Shown: in pieces, positions 11,001 through 26,000 of the stretch | Layout of the letters: each line of letters starts with the position of its first letter | How positions within the stretch are numbered: the first letter of the stretch is position 1 | Origin: Areca catechu | Lineage: Eukaryota > Streptophyta > Magnoliopsida > Arecales > Arecaceae | Length of the DNA: 64,000 nt | Reading direction: 5' to 3' | Assembly (NCBI GenBank): GCA_021397845.1 | Contig: CM038038.1 | Coordinates: 64,164,748 to 64,228,747 of the forward strand | Program-made: the position numbers and the translations under genes | Notes under the pieces: model-generated | Told to the model about the DNA's origin: nothing | What the model saw: the letters and a program-made list of their open reading frames with translations, nothing else | Databases searched by the model: none

Positions 11001-14000
11001 AATACCACCCTTTTGTATTTTGAGTTTGGAGTTTCTCAAGGTATTGGTGTCTAACGTCTGTTTTTTCATCATCTATTTTAAATCAAACACAGGAGGTCCA
11101 CCTTCCACGAGTGTTTTCTTTGCTATCATTTCTAATATTGTCTACTTCTTCTCAGGAATATCCTTTTGTGCGCTACTGTGCTGCCAAATCATCATTAGAT
11201 GTTTCTACCATGACAACACTTCGTGATTTAGTTCCAACGAAGCTTGCTGCTGCAGTTTGGAATTGTTTTGCCAAATACAAATGTACAATTCCTGATTTTC
11301 CTCAGAGGGAGACATGCGAGTTACTCATTGTGGATCGAACAATAGACCCGGTATAATTTACAATCTTGCACAATCTTTGAGCTATTTGTGTTGTTTGACA
11401 GCCAACTGGTTATCGCTTAATTTGCTCTACCTTTTCTCGGGTCTCATAGATTGCTCCTATTATCCATGAGTGGACCTATGATGCCATGTGCCATGATTTA
11501 CTAAATATGGATGATAACAAATACACATATGAGGTGAGCCTATTCATTTATAATTTTTAAAGTAGTGTCTATCAGGTTTCCTCTTGTAGCATGTGGTTAC
11601 GAGATTCTTGCTTCAAGATATTTAGGTGAAGGTTGAAACAAAAGATGGAAAAATAAAGACTGAAAAGAAGGAGGTTCTTTTAGAGGATCATGATCCAATC
11701 TGGCTTGAGCTTCGGCATGCGCATATCGCATATGTAAGTTTGATGACTTATTTAATTTATTTATTTCTTCTTAGATAGATGGAAGGTATGAATGCTTCTC
11801 TGTAATTACTTCACATGGATTACTTGGTCAATCAATTGGCATTGCAGGCCAGTGAAAGGTTACATGAGAAGATGACTAATTTCATGATGAGGAATAAAGC
11901 GGCACAAATTCACCACAGCTCAAGGTGATTGTTGAATAGATAATACCTGTAACTTAATGAAGGCACCCATATCTCTCGCTTGCTCACATGATAATATTGT
12001 GGATATTAAGAAAATTAATATTTATACTCTTTCTTGGAGAATTCTATAAGCATTGCTATCAGGTAAAGATGCTGCCTTTTGCAATGTGATCTGTCATGAT
12101 TTTTTTATGATGGGTTTGTTTTTTAAATTATATTCATACTTTCTGGTTCTAAGAAAGATGATTTGTCTTCTAATTTTGTATGGTTAATCTGGTTGAATAT
12201 GTAGTTTGATTTTGTTGTTAACCATTACTTACATAGATATTTCGGTCAGTTATAATGAGATTGTCTCTGAATGAGTACTATTTAGAGGGGCTTAGCCACC
12301 ACCACACATGGGCGGCTAAATGTTTTGGATGATGGGCAATTGGGCATGTTGAACATTTATCTATGCTTTTGTGAAATCTGAGATTGCTACCAATTGTAGC
12401 CTAGCTTTAAAATGCTGTTTGGTGCTTTAAATGTTCTTCAACAGATGGCACCTGGAAACTAATCTGCCCTTCTTTTGGTTCTCCTGGTTTATTACCATCG
12501 CATAGTAATCTTCCTTGTGGTAAGTGCAGGTCTCAGCATCAAATAGTGCCATCTTATGATGGCTTTCCTGTCTCTGATTTAATCCCAAATGTTGTTAAGG
12601 AAAGTTTTATGTCCGTGCTCTCCATTTGAAATTAATGCCAATTTGTGGTTCAAAATTGTGGTGCATTCAGTAAATCTCCCTCCACAGGGGCATACCTTGG
12701 CTAAATGGCGTATAGAGGCCTGAAAAACTTGATGTATAAGTATTGTTACCTTGTGCATTTAATCTCCAAAAGACCCAAGAATTGTGGCCCAGCTGCTTGT
12801 ATGCTGCCTTTTGAAGCGGAGAATATGCCATTTCCATTTCCTACCACATGTTAGATTACTTCAATTAGTTGAAATCATGTTAAGGATTGTTTTCTTAATT
12901 GTCAAATCTAGTTTACAAGGTTCCACATAGTGCCTTTCTATATGAGTGCAAGTGTTTTGTGCCTGCAAAGACTAGCTGGAACGACAGTGGAACACATGGG
13001 TAGCATAAGCTATGCATTCCACACTGCTTACCTCATTTGTCGTCGTTTTGAGCTATGCTTTACACCCACCAATGATAAATTCTGACATAATTTTGGTTGA
13101 AGTGGCAAGTGGGGCATGTGATGACTTTATATCATTATTTATTTTGACATTATCTGTTAGGATGATTTTTGGTAGTATTTAGAAGGTTGAAAAAGTGGGG
13201 GTTATTGAAGTCATTGTTGCTCAGATTCATTTTGCCTGAGGACAAATGACTTAGTAGTGACATTTCAGGTAATTTATTTTGAGTTGTTTTACTAAGGGGC
13301 GAGCAGAGGCACATGAATTATGTCCTATATATGGTGAATTTTGATTAAAAAAGTCATATAAAGAACAAGTTTGCCCCCTCTTCCCACTTCCTGTTTTTTA
13401 ATTCTTCTCCATTCTCCCTTTCTTTTCTTTTTTTTTCCCACTTAAGCTACTGTTTCACTGAGATCTGAAAACATATCTCCGTTGTTTTCTAGTATTATTC
13501 TTTTATCCTTTACATTTTGTTCCTCTTTCCTCCTATCTTCTATTCCATTTGTCATCACATCTTTTCTCTAAATCATATATGTGCAATTTGTCTAATGCAT
13601 GGAACAATCTACATAACCATTTTATAAATTTTAATATCCAACCAAGACCTATGAGTCTATGACATACAAAACCTTCAGCCTCCCTCCTCCGATCCCCTGA
13701 CCCAACCGAAATGCAAATACATTTTTTGCTTGCTGCTATGAGTCCCTGAAGTGTTAAGATTTTGTGCTTGTTCTTGGACAATGTATCTTTGTTCATCAGT
13801 CTTCATGAAATGGAAGACGTGGTGCTATCCTAGTGTCCTTTTTTATAGTCATGCAAGGGTTACAAAGAAAATCATATGATTGTGCATGGATGTCCATTCC
13901 TGTGACTTCATGCTCGTTAAGTGTAAGGGATCATTCACCTGAAATTTGAACTTTGTTTCGGAGTGCTTGTCTCTTAGTTTTGAGTGCAGCAATTGTATAG

Positions 14001-17000
14001 ACTCTATTGTAATTCTCCATATGATGCTTCTCCTTGGCTAATCCAAAGCTGAGAAAAGTTTTTGATTTGGGCTAGTTTCAGCTGGTTTCAGAAGTTGCAG
14101 CCCAAGCTGACTGAAACTGCTGTTTTTTGATTTTTTTAATTTTTTTTTTTGTTGACAAGTAACATGCTTACTGTTTCATAAAATTCATTAATGTTTTTCA
14201 TTATATGGCAATCCAAGAAATACTGAACCGGTATCGGGCTCCATACCGGTCATTAATGACCGGTATGGTATTGTACCATACCATACTAGGTCCCATGCTA
14301 GGTCCATGAAATTAAGAAAAATTTCCTCCATTCTCCATAGCTATATTGTTTGACCTGAACCGGACCCGAACTGGCCTGAACCAGGCTCTAACTGAACTGA
14401 ACTGGACAAAATACACTAGTACGATACGGTATCGTATCGGTCTGATATAGGATTTTTTGAACGGTCTGGGGTTCCGGATTGTTTTTCATGGCTGAACTGT
14501 ACTGGTTCTTAGTTGGTACAGTACGGTACTCCCCGAACTTGGTGGTTTGGGATGGTACCGATAACCTTGTGGCAATCATTTATATTATGTATCAAATATT
14601 TATTCAATTACACATTCATCAGGGCATATCTTTCTCCATATGCATTAGTAATGAGACCAAGTCATGATTCTGCTTCTTTTTTTCATACTATCATCAACAA
14701 TCACATTTAAAGCTGCCACCCTCTTTGGCTAGTTCAAATTTTTAATAGCATCTCCATAGCAAATTTATGGTATGATTGTCCAAATTCCAAGGCCACTTTG
14801 CCTCTTATTTAATAAAAAAGATATGCAGCTCAACGGTATACCCTATGTCATAACCCTTACTCCATTTTATATAAACAAATATGTCATAACCCTATGTCAT
14901 AACCCTTAGTCCATTTTATGTAAACAAATAAAAACTTTTTTTTCCAAATCTTCTAGCCACTCCACTCTGATCTTGAACATGAATATGTAATAAAATGGAG
15001 ATATTAGAATCAAAGGAAACATACTTTATTAACTATAGCCCCAAACCCCATCTTATCCTTTTGATCTAGAAGGATCACCAGACTCGATGTCAACTACTTT
15101 GGCCATCTTGAATAGGTTTGGACAAAGTTCCAGAGCAATATCCACCATATCCAAGATTCAACCAAGTACCGAATCTTTGAGAATCCATAACTTCTAATTT
15201 GGAAAGAGTTGAATAGAGAGAAGAAAAAGTAATTATCTTTCTTTTAGCCTCTTAAAGGGCCTTTATAGGCTATTAGATATAATGTATTTAGACATACTAA
15301 ATATAGTGAGATCCAGATAGAATGTACTTGAACACCTACTAGATATAATGTACTTGGACATATTATATTTCTTTTCTAATACTCCCTCTCAAGCTGGAGC
15401 ATGTATATCAAACATTCCTAATTTGGTACATAAAGAAGAAAAATGAGTAAGCTCAAGAGCCTTGGTAAGGATGTCAGCCAACTGATCCTCCGACGTTGTA
15501 TAGGGAGTAACAATCTTCCCGATAGAATAGCATCTTGAACGAAGTGACAATAGACCTTAATATGTTTAGTCCGTTCATGAAAGACACGATTGTTTGCAAT
15601 GTATATAGTAGATTGATTGTGACAATGCATCACTATAGGCTTAGAACAAGATACATCAAGTTCTCTTATCAGTGAATTGACCCACATCATCTTACAAGCT
15701 ATGTGAGCCATCGCTCTATACTTAGCCTAAGCACTTGAACAGGTCACCACCTTTTACTTTTTTACTTTTTCATGTGACAAGATTTCCTCCAACAAAGATG
15801 TGATATAGATCTCCTGTCACTCACTGAGCCAGCATAGTTAGCATCAGAATAGGCTTCAATTTGTAAATGTCCATTTCATTTATATAAAAGGCTTTTTCTT
15901 GGGGCTCTCTTGATGTAATGTAAGATTTTTAACACAACATCCCAATGATATACCTTAGGCTTATGCATATACTAACCACCCCACTACGAAGGAAATGTTA
16001 GGTCTTGTGATTGTAAAATAGATAAGCTTCCCCACTAGTCTATATGATACCGAGTGACATTTTTAAAATCATCTCCAGAATCATCAATCTTTGATGGTAA
16101 TTGAGAATAAATAGGAGTAGAACTTGGTTTACAACCAAGTAAGCCTGTCTCCATCAATAAATTAATGGCATATATTTTTTTTGAGAAAGAAATACTTCTT
16201 TCAACCCATATATCACTTCAATTTCTAGGAAATATCGAGATTGGCCCTAATTTTGGTGACAAAATGATTCTCTAAGTGTTCTTTGACTCAAACAAAATAA
16301 TCATAATCATTACCTATCAAAAGAATATCATCCACATACATAGCAAGAACAATCAATTCTAATGATGTTTGCTTCACAAAAACTGAGTCATCAGACTTGC
16401 TGCAATGAAGACCAATATTGCCAACTACTGGACAAAACTTGTCAAACCAGGCCCTTGGACTTTGCTTGAGGCCATAGATAGCTTTTTTAGCTTGCAAACT
16501 CTCCTCCTGAGCAACATAATGCGGGGATTGCTCCATAGAAACAAACTCAGACAAATCTTCATATAAAAATGCATTACGTACATCCATCTGATGTATTTTC
16601 CAATCTTAATTAATTGCAATGGAGAAGAGAATTTAGACTGAGTTGAGACAAGCAATTGGAGAAAAAGTCTCAAAATAGTCAATACCATATATTTGGGTAT
16701 ATCTTTTAGCAACAAGACGAGTTTTAAAATGCTCCATGGTACCATCAGGTTGGTACTTGACCGTAAAGACCCATCGATATGCAATAGGATGAACATCAGA
16801 CGATGATGAAATTAACTCCCAAGTGCCACGATTGACTAAAGCAGCCATCTTTTCATCCATGGCCTTTCACAGTTTGGGATTAGATTGAGCCTCTTGGTAG
16901 GTCCTAGGAATAGTTATGGAAGATAGATTCAACAAAAGATCAAAAAGAAGGTAGAAGATAATCAAAAGTCATGGAGGCAGATATTGGATGCAAAGTACAA

Positions 17001-20000
17001 GATTGTTTATCCTTTCGTATTGCAATAGGCAAATCTGGATACGAGAGATGGCCAGCAAGAATTTTAGATGGAGATGACATAGTCGGTGGTGGTAAAGATG
17101 GAGGAGCTCTTTTGCAACGGCTGTAAACCTGCAAATGTGGAAAAGTAGAAGTATTAGAAGGTGGAGCTATGGAAGTACTAGGAGCAATAGGTGGTAGAGG
17201 AACACTAGATGACTCGGCAGAGATGGGAAAGAACGGAGTAGCCTCCAAGAATGAAACATTAGCAGAGTCAGTGTCGTCTAGAAAGAGGATTATAACATCG
17301 GTATCCTTTCTGAATATGAGAATATCCTAGAAAGATACAACGAATAGATCGATGAGACAACTTGTCTCTGCTAGGTCCAAAGAGATAAACGAAACATAGG
17401 CATCTAAACACTCATGAGGTGAGTGAGAAGGGATCCGTAGAGGGATAGAGAATGGATAATGGAGATTTTCCATCCAATATACTTGATGAAGCTCTATGTA
17501 TAAGATAACATATTGTAAGAACAACATCATCTCAGTAAGGTTTAGGTACCTGCATTGAAACATAAGAGTATGCACCACATCTAAAAGATGTTTATGTTTT
17601 CTTTCAGCTACTCTATTTTGCTAATACATGTATGGACATGAGATCTGATATATTATACCATGAGAAGTACAAAAAATTGAAAATTGAGGCATCATCAGTG
17701 CGAAGAACTTTAATAGACATAGAAAACTAAGTTTTTATTTTATGATAGAAGTTTTGAAATATTGAAAAGATTTCATACCAACACTTAAGGAGATACAAGC
17801 AGGTCATTCTAGTGTAGTCATTGAGAAAAATTGCATAATATCTAAAACCTAATCGAGTTAGGACAGGACTCGGATCCCAGATATCTGAATAGATTAACAT
17901 AAAAAGAGAAGAACAATGCTTACTAACAGAAGAAGGAAAGGACACTTTTTGATGCTTTTCCAACTGGCAAGCTTTACATTCAAGACTACTCGAAGACCTG
18001 GGGAGAAGACCAAGATTCTTCAGGACTTCTGTAGATGGATGACCAAGACGATAGTGCCACTGACAAGGTGAAATGGAAGATGACAACTTTGCACAAGCAG
18101 GAGATGAAGTACCAGCAAGGAAGTAAACTCCATCCACCTTAACATTGCCACCAATTGTCTTCCTCGTGATGAGATCCTGAAAGAGATAATGAGAAGGGTA
18201 AAACGAAAAGAGCAGTTTAAGGATTTAACAAGGCATCCAATAGATAACAAACTCAAATGACATTTAGGAGCATATAGGACATATATAAAAATGCGAGTAG
18301 GGAAAATCCTTATGGTACCATGTCCAAGAATAGGAATTGAAGTGCCATCCGTAATTGTGATGGATAGCACATGAGACAATGGAGTGTATGTAGAAAAAAA
18401 CCTCTGTTACTTGTGACATGAAAAGAAGCACTTAAATCTAATAACCAGGACATCATGAGTGATTACAGTAGTCATCCCAAGAGTAGGAGACAACTGGTGG
18501 AGCTGAAGATGTGGAGGCATTGGTAGACTGGAGAAATTGCTCGTAGTCAACCCATGAAATTAGAACCGGACATCAGCGGTAGGAGAGTTACCAACGTCAT
18601 ATGGAGTTGTAGAGGATGCAGTACTAGCAAGACGAGAGGCAGAGGCTTCCTAAATTTCTGCTAATAGCTTTTAGCGGGATGATTTGAACATCCACAATGT
18701 GGACATGGTGGGAAAGAGTTACTTCCACATTCACGACCTCCATGGCTCCCTTGGTTGCTACGAGTACCAATTGCAAGAGCAGGATTCTCCATAGATGGCT
18801 AAGATGTAGGTTGCAACTCAATGACACGTAGAACTTGACTCATAGCATTTCTCAAGGTGGGAATACTATCATCAGCCATGAGCTGAGCCCAAACATGAGA
18901 GAGAGGGATTAAACTTAGAAAGGAACTTCGTTATATAGAATTCCTCATGATGGTGTTGAATAACAGAAACATCACTAGTGAGGGAATGATACTGGGCAAG
19001 CTCAGACATCTTTCCTTGAAAAATGTTGTAGTACTCCTGGATTAAGAGATCCCCCTGCTGCAAAGAGAAGATGTCTGAGTAGAGAGAGAGTAAATTCTTG
19101 AGACATTCTTCTCTTAAAAGTATGCTATGCTCAAGAAACCCCACATCTCTTTCTCGATGGATAGAAACATCATAGTATTAGCAATATGAGGCTTTAGGTT
19201 GTTTAACATCCGGATGAGAACAGCATAATTAGCCTTTTGCTATTTGTAGAATTATGCTAAATCAGCACTATCAACATGTTTTTTGTCAAGGTGATGGAGT
19301 TTTTTGTGGGATCCCATCATGTAGCGGAATGCCTAAGACCAAAGAAGGTAATTGGCACAATTAAATTTGACACTGGTAGTCTAATACCAAGAGGGGTGGT
19401 TCTCAGGTCATTTGAGGAAGAAGCCATATAGAAAATTTGAAGGATCAACCAAAAGTGAGAGGATGTGGAAGAATGTAATGCTCAAAAAAGGGATCTCCAA
19501 TGACTGTTACAAGAGAGAACAATCCACAGCATTGATGAATCTCAAGAAGAATGGTTGACGCAGAGTCTATGAGATCTGGTTGATGATAGAGAAGTGATGG
19601 AACATCAATCTTGGATTCATGATAATCATCACCGAACAGAAACTAAAGAGGATAACAGCTATGACAGAACGATGATGATGGCGACAAAGAGAGAAGATGG
19701 CTGCGGCAGATTTAGATGGTGTAGGTGGCAACATCTAGGGAGAATGGCAACATCGTCAAGGATGATGTTAAAGGCATGGGTGCATCAGATGAGGATGACA
19801 CGGACGAGGGTGAAGACATGGGGCCGATCGGTGAGAGGCTGATCGGTGATGAGGTAGCCTCACCCTCTTCCTCGCATTGATGATTGCATCCCGATGCTCC
19901 TACGGTGATCTACTTCTTTCTCGATGACTAGAAAGAACTCGGCTGCATGGGAGAGATAGGAATGGCGAGAGGAAAGGCAGTGGAGGGGGCAGCAGCTTTG

Positions 20001-23000
20001 ATTAGAAATAGGGTTATGCTCTGATACCAAGTTGAATAGAGAAAAGAGAAAGTAATTATCTTTCCTTTAGCCTCTTAAAGGGCCTTTATCGGCTACTCGA
20101 TACAATGTACTTGGATACATACTAAATATGGTGAGATCTAGATACAATATACTTAGACACATATTAGATACAATGTACTTGGACACAATATATTTCTTCT
20201 CTAGCAGAAAGAATTTGACAATACGATTGAAGATGAAATTGGTTTAAAAGTCAAGATCTAACTTTTGTCCAAATATATAGATTTTTAAAATATTTTTATT
20301 ATTTTTGTAACTTGTATCTTTTTTAACGGAAGGCCTAGATGCAATGATAAGGTTACTCCACTGTGACTTAAATGTCACAAGTTTGAAACATGGAAATAGC
20401 CTCTTTATGTGCTGAGTTAAGGCTACACACATTTGACCCTCTCTAGACGCCACAATGGTGGGAGCCTCGTGCATTGGACACCTTTTTTGTACCTCTTTTA
20501 ATTAGGGGAAGAATCTATTCCAATTTGGGCTGGATTTTACAAGCATAAAAATAGGGAAGTTTTTATCCTCCTCTAACCTGAAGAGGAATTCAACTCAAAT
20601 AAAGAGAGGGGACCCCTATAGAACAGTAAAGAACTTAGCAAATTCTTCTTTTCTAACTACAAGAAGAATCGAACTTATATAAGGAGGACCTCACTAACAT
20701 AAATTGAGAACTTATATTATAGTTTCAGGAAAATGGAAAAAGAGCGAAAGAAAAGAGCATAGACTCTACTATCTACCCACTAGAGCCCCCACAAAGGGAG
20801 TGAAAGCAAAGAGCATAGGCTCTACTTTTCACCCTTGGTATGTACCACAATTTATGGATCATGAAAAATTAATAAAGGTAAAAAGGTTTGGAGCCCCACT
20901 TTCTAAAATTTCTATTGTTTATTATTTTGTTCTACTGATTTGAGTTGAGCATGTTGAAGGAAACCCTTCATTCTCCCTGAACTGCTAACTCTTCTAATAA
21001 TTGATCTAAAATGACATGTCCATTATATCTTCCAAAAAGGAGTGTCATGGAAATCTTAGATCTCAATAGGGGTATGGATAGCTAGAATGTTATGCAAATT
21101 GTTGGTTTGCTTAAGGGCCTAGAGTGGAAAATTTAACATAATAGGCTTGATATGTAAATATAAGGGCTTAATAGACAAATTTTTAGGACATTAAATCCAT
21201 TCCATAATCTAGGATGTGGTTGTTCATTTTACCTTAGATTTAAGAATATTAATTTTGATAACTCATTACACAATAAAATGATGTTACATTACCTGCTTGA
21301 TTTCTTTTCTTATTTTCTTATTTTTGTTTTTGGATTGAAACTCCAAGTCTTAGTGAAACTACCAATGCTCTACCCAGTGGACTGAAAGTGAGTGAACCCT
21401 AGGTTTCAAACCTTTTCTAGGAGCATTTTAAGAATCCTTCAGAAATCAGAATATTTTCCTCAGTGCATGATTAAGGATCTTTAACATTCTAAAAGATTTT
21501 AAAATTGCAACACAAGTGTCTGCACATCAGAATGCTCTGTACAACATTTTGCTTAACACATTATGGTATATCTAGCTGGCAACAATCTCTCCACCAGCTA
21601 CATGTTTTGCTGTTGCTTAGGGTACATATGTCAAGATGTATTTCTAGTAGCTACTGACACTTTTGAATTATTTCAAGGAGTGCCATTGTGGTTATCAAAT
21701 TACAAAATTGGTGGAATTTATGCTATAGTGATTTTTATTAGTTAAATACATACACATACACTCACTTTGTAATCCTTATTTCTGTTTGTGCCATTTTTTT
21801 TATATTTTTCAATAGCATTTTTGTTTAATATTGTGGAAGCAGTAATTTGTAAATCTGCCCAACAAGTAGAATCACTCAATAAGATAAGCCATACCTTTAG
21901 TAATTTTATGCTGGTACCTCAGTTCTTGTTTGAAACTTTGACTGGACTTATCTGTTACTCTTTTTTCTGTTTAGGCATGCTTGACGAAAAAATATGGATT
22001 CCTTTTATTTTTATCATTATTATTATTTTATAAATGGTCAGTTTAAGAGCATTACAGTCTCCATGTTTTTTTTCTTGAGATAATATGTTTGTATGATATC
22101 AAGATTTAATGCTTGTTCATGTTTGTCCAAAAGTAATTTTTTGTTCAGTGAAATCTGACTTTGTATATCCACTAACCCTTGGTGTTTCATGTTCCTTATC
22201 TTCTTCATATTTGTTATTTAGAGATCATGGTGAGCTGTCAACTAGAGATTTGCAAAAAGTTGTTCAAGCTTTGCCAAATTATGGTGAACAAATTGACAAG
22301 CTTTCTCTCCATGTAGAGGTTTGTTCTGATATATTTAGCTTTATGTACCACTTGGAGGATGTGTAATTTTCTTTTCCAGTAAACATAACATATTGCCTTC
22401 AAAAGCTGTGCCCTACTTATCATTGCCCATTACTTTTCAGCTCTTGGCTATTGGATTCGAAGGTCAGATTGAGCATTTTGGCCATTGTGTTGTTGATGTA
22501 ACTCCTATATATACTCTTGGCTCATTGACCTGGACAATAACCGTGTTGATATGGCATGCATTACAGGTTGATTTGGACCTTGGTTTGGAAGTCTACTAAG
22601 GATGTTAAAAGTCTAGCACTGAAGGTGGTAAAGGATTCTAAGAGGGTATGTGGTTGATGTGTTAGCAAATCTCAGGTCATGGTGAGAAAGCAAGAAAAAC
22701 TATGAGGTTTAGAACAGTGGAACGGGTATATTATCAGACATCAGCACAAATCAAAGATACTGTAAGAAATTAAGGGGGATTAAGAACTGAGAAATGGGGA
22801 GGGAAAAAGAGGAGAGGGAGAGAGGGGGAGAGAGATAGACTAGTGAGAGACTACTTTGTTAAAATTGAAATTCACATCACAATACGAGCTGAGGATCGAG
22901 ACAAATTTTGACCTTTCCCATACCCTAAACCCTACCATAACTTGAGGACCAAGTATCCAAATAAATTAAAACAGGGTCAAGAAACTTGATTGCCAAGCAA

Positions 23001-26000
23001 CTTAAAGGTCCAATACTTGAGGACCATGTAATCTAATGACCATGACTCTATAATAGTAGAGATTTAACATACAGACAGATCTGGATGGTTTGTGCTTCAA
23101 GCATTGCAATTAGCATCATGAGAACTCTGTGCAGTAGGATAAGGTTCTAAAATACCCTTCTTTGTTCTCAATCGAGTGATCAAAACCCTCCATTGTTTTG
23201 AGTCATCCATCATCGTATCATGTGTGCATTTGATCCTTTAGCTTTCATCAAATAGTAACTGTTTATCTTGTTAGCATATTGTTTTGATGTTTTTGTGTGC
23301 ATACGTTATCCTTCCTATCTAATCTTCACAATCTTTTTAATCAAATATGAAAAGGTGATCCTTTAGTCCTTGTAAAAAGTGCAGAATTCTATCTACTAAG
23401 CATATCTTGTCATAATCTCTGCATGCTCTTGTAATATAGTGTTACCAATCACTTGTAAATCAAGCGTGCTATTAAATTGAGTCATGCCACAATCAAATAT
23501 ACCATTAATTTTCACTTGTTCTAAACCTCTACCCAGCCAAGCCATGCAGTCTTTTTCATCATAAACAGTCAAGGATTAGATTATGCATTGTCGTATCCTT
23601 GTTAGTTAGGGGCTGCATGGTATGCCCACCTTACCTTGCGAACACTCAACATGCATTTACAATGATGTGGAACTCTAGAAAGATACATGATCAACATGAT
23701 GAGACATGCAATTTTTTTCTTTTGTCTAGATTGTTTTTGTTTCCTTTTAGGGGTAATAGAAATATTTGAATACAGAAACATGTTCTGGAATTATACACCA
23801 ATATGGCATCTGATTCCTCCTTAAAGTTACGTTGGTGGGTGATAAGAAGCTCTTAATGATGTTCACATTATTTGAAGAACACAACAATTTGAGCTAACTT
23901 CTCAAACAAACAATAACAAGAGAAGCTCAATTTCATGGCAGAAGCCTTTGGGGCATGTTTGGTTTGGGGGACTTGGACTCTAGAATGGGAATGAGTTACT
24001 CCCATTCCAACCATTTGGTTGGGGGGCAGTCTCATTCCAATTCCGGGAGAAATGGGAATGCCTCAATCCCTCAAAACCCAACCCCTATCCGCCCTTAGTA
24101 TTTAAAATTTTGATTCCGATTCTGATTTTGGTCATGAACCATATACTTCAGGGGATATGGCTATTCCAATTCCGATTCCAATCCATTCCGATTCCAATTC
24201 GGGTCACGAATCAAATGCACCATTAAGAGCTATAAGATTCTTGTGGATATTGTGATATAGCATAGGAGAATTATCTTCATAAACAAATGATAAATCAATG
24301 AAAAAATGGCAAAGAGTAAAGGACATTGTGATGGCTTGCTCATCCATATTTTGAATTTACAAGAGGTTCAAAAGCATCACAATTTGTTGCTAGATGGATT
24401 TAATTTGTACTTTGTATCAAATATTTATTGTTGATATGAATGAAAGTTGCATTGCACTACTAAAATAGGGAGACATGCTTTTCAATGTGATTAATATTTA
24501 GTCATTTACAACTGTTGCCCCCAAGACCGCCTCGGCCTGTAGCTGAAGATGATCTCGAGCTGCACCCTCGTCGCTTAGGATCCTACTCGGGCACCCAGAC
24601 CTGCAAAACATAGAAGACCCGGGCTGGTGATCCCGGCGGGGGCATTCCGACGCTCAAGTCAGTGACGATCCAGGGGAATAAATCCTCCTGGTCGAGCCCA
24701 GTAGATGGACTCCATGCTGGGAGGAGAAATTTATGAACTGAGAGAGTATAAATGGATCGAGAGTGGAGCGTGGGGAATGGCAGCGGAAGAGAGCTCGAGC
24801 TAAATGGTTGTGTTCGTCAAGGCCCTTCTATCTCCAGTAGCCCGGGTGACTTAGCTTCTTGGTTGCTCTCTTATGTGCTGCCCCCCTCTTGCCCGTGTGT
24901 CTTTTTGCTTGCGACTTACCTTGTTTGAACCTTGGAGAATTCCTTTTAGCTTGGGTCGTTGAACTTTCCCCCACTTGTGGGCATGTGCGGCGATATCCGG
25001 TGCCGTGCACGAGGTGCCTTTTTCCATCCGTGATAGGGAACAGCACCGTGCGCTCTGACATTCCTTCTGGTCGTTCCATTTCAGGAAGCTTGGTTGAGCC
25101 TCGATCGGCGGGCAGTCATCCCATAGATTCGAATCCTCTGGATTGACTTCCTCTTTCGGATGGCGTAGACGGTCGGCCGAGAGCTCAGCCCCTCGATTGG
25201 GGGACCCCTTCCCTTTCGGTGAAAGTGGTAGTTGAGACAGTTATTGCGGCCTGGTGGGCATCCCTCTGTGATCCTTGGGTGGCTCGCCGCCATCCAAGGA
25301 AACGGTGATGTCCTTTGGCTACAGGTCTCTTCGTCCGAGGTGGGGCAAACTCAGGAAGGTGGAGCTCGACTTCGGCACGACGTCTCGACCTCAAGGGGAG
25401 CCAGCCTGGCAAAGGAGTCCGGGCAGGGACGGAGCTCGACTTCGGCCACGGCGTCTCGACCTCGAGGAAAGCCAACCTGGCAAAGGAGTCTGGGCAGGGG
25501 CGGAGCTCGACTTCGGCCACGGCATCTCGACCTCGAGGAAAGCCAACCTGGCAAAGGAGTCCGGGCAGGGGCGGAGCTCGACTTCGGCCACGGCATCTCG
25601 ACCTCGAGGAAAGCCAACCTGGCAAAGGAGTCCGGGCAGGGGCGGAGCTCGACCTCGAGGGGAGCCAGCCTGGCGAAGGAGTTTGGGCAAAGATGTCGGA
25701 TGTGGCATCCAACAAGGTCTGACATAGGTTCCACGTCAGCGATCCCGCTATATCATTTGTCCTCACTCTCGAGTCCTGTTGGTGCGCGGCGCTCGGGATG
25801 AAGGGAGTAAATACGGTGCTGACGTGAAAAGGCAGAAATCTGGCTCAATAATGGCCACGATCGCCGGTGCTTCGTGAGGCAGTTCTTCAAACCAATGTGG
25901 GGGAGCCACGTGGCCACGTCCGAGGAGCACTTATTGCTGGCGCTGAATTCAGAATGGCCATGGTCGAAACAAAGCATCATCCTCACCGATTGCTGACACG

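Larger units (their letters stand above)
15207..20206 (-). mobile_element. Complete Ty1-copia retrotransposon, antisense, 5.0 kb
   Basis: GAAAG at 15,202-15,206 and 20,207-20,211 is a perfect 5-bp target duplication. The two LTRs are about 175 bp. Beside the right LTR lies a reverse-strand primer-binding site TGGTATCAGAGC (20,018-20,029), complementary to the 3' end of initiator tRNA-Met. A GA-rich polypurine tract adjoins the left LTR. Gag, protease, integrase, RT and RNase H remnants follow in copia order on the reverse strand. Stops and frameshifts make it defective. Confidence 0.93.

Noticed and set aside
19594..19842. 82-codon + strand open frame
   Set aside because: It lies in the 5' leader region of the antisense copia element and has no family signature.
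22109..22366. 85-codon open frame including exon I
   Set aside because: Its N-terminal half is intron; only 22,222-22,318 matches the family.
25185..25801. Several long overlapping GC-rich open frames, up to 193 codons, on both strands
   Set aside because: They come from the 71-bp tandem repeat in the LTR, are open in many frames at once, and match no gene.
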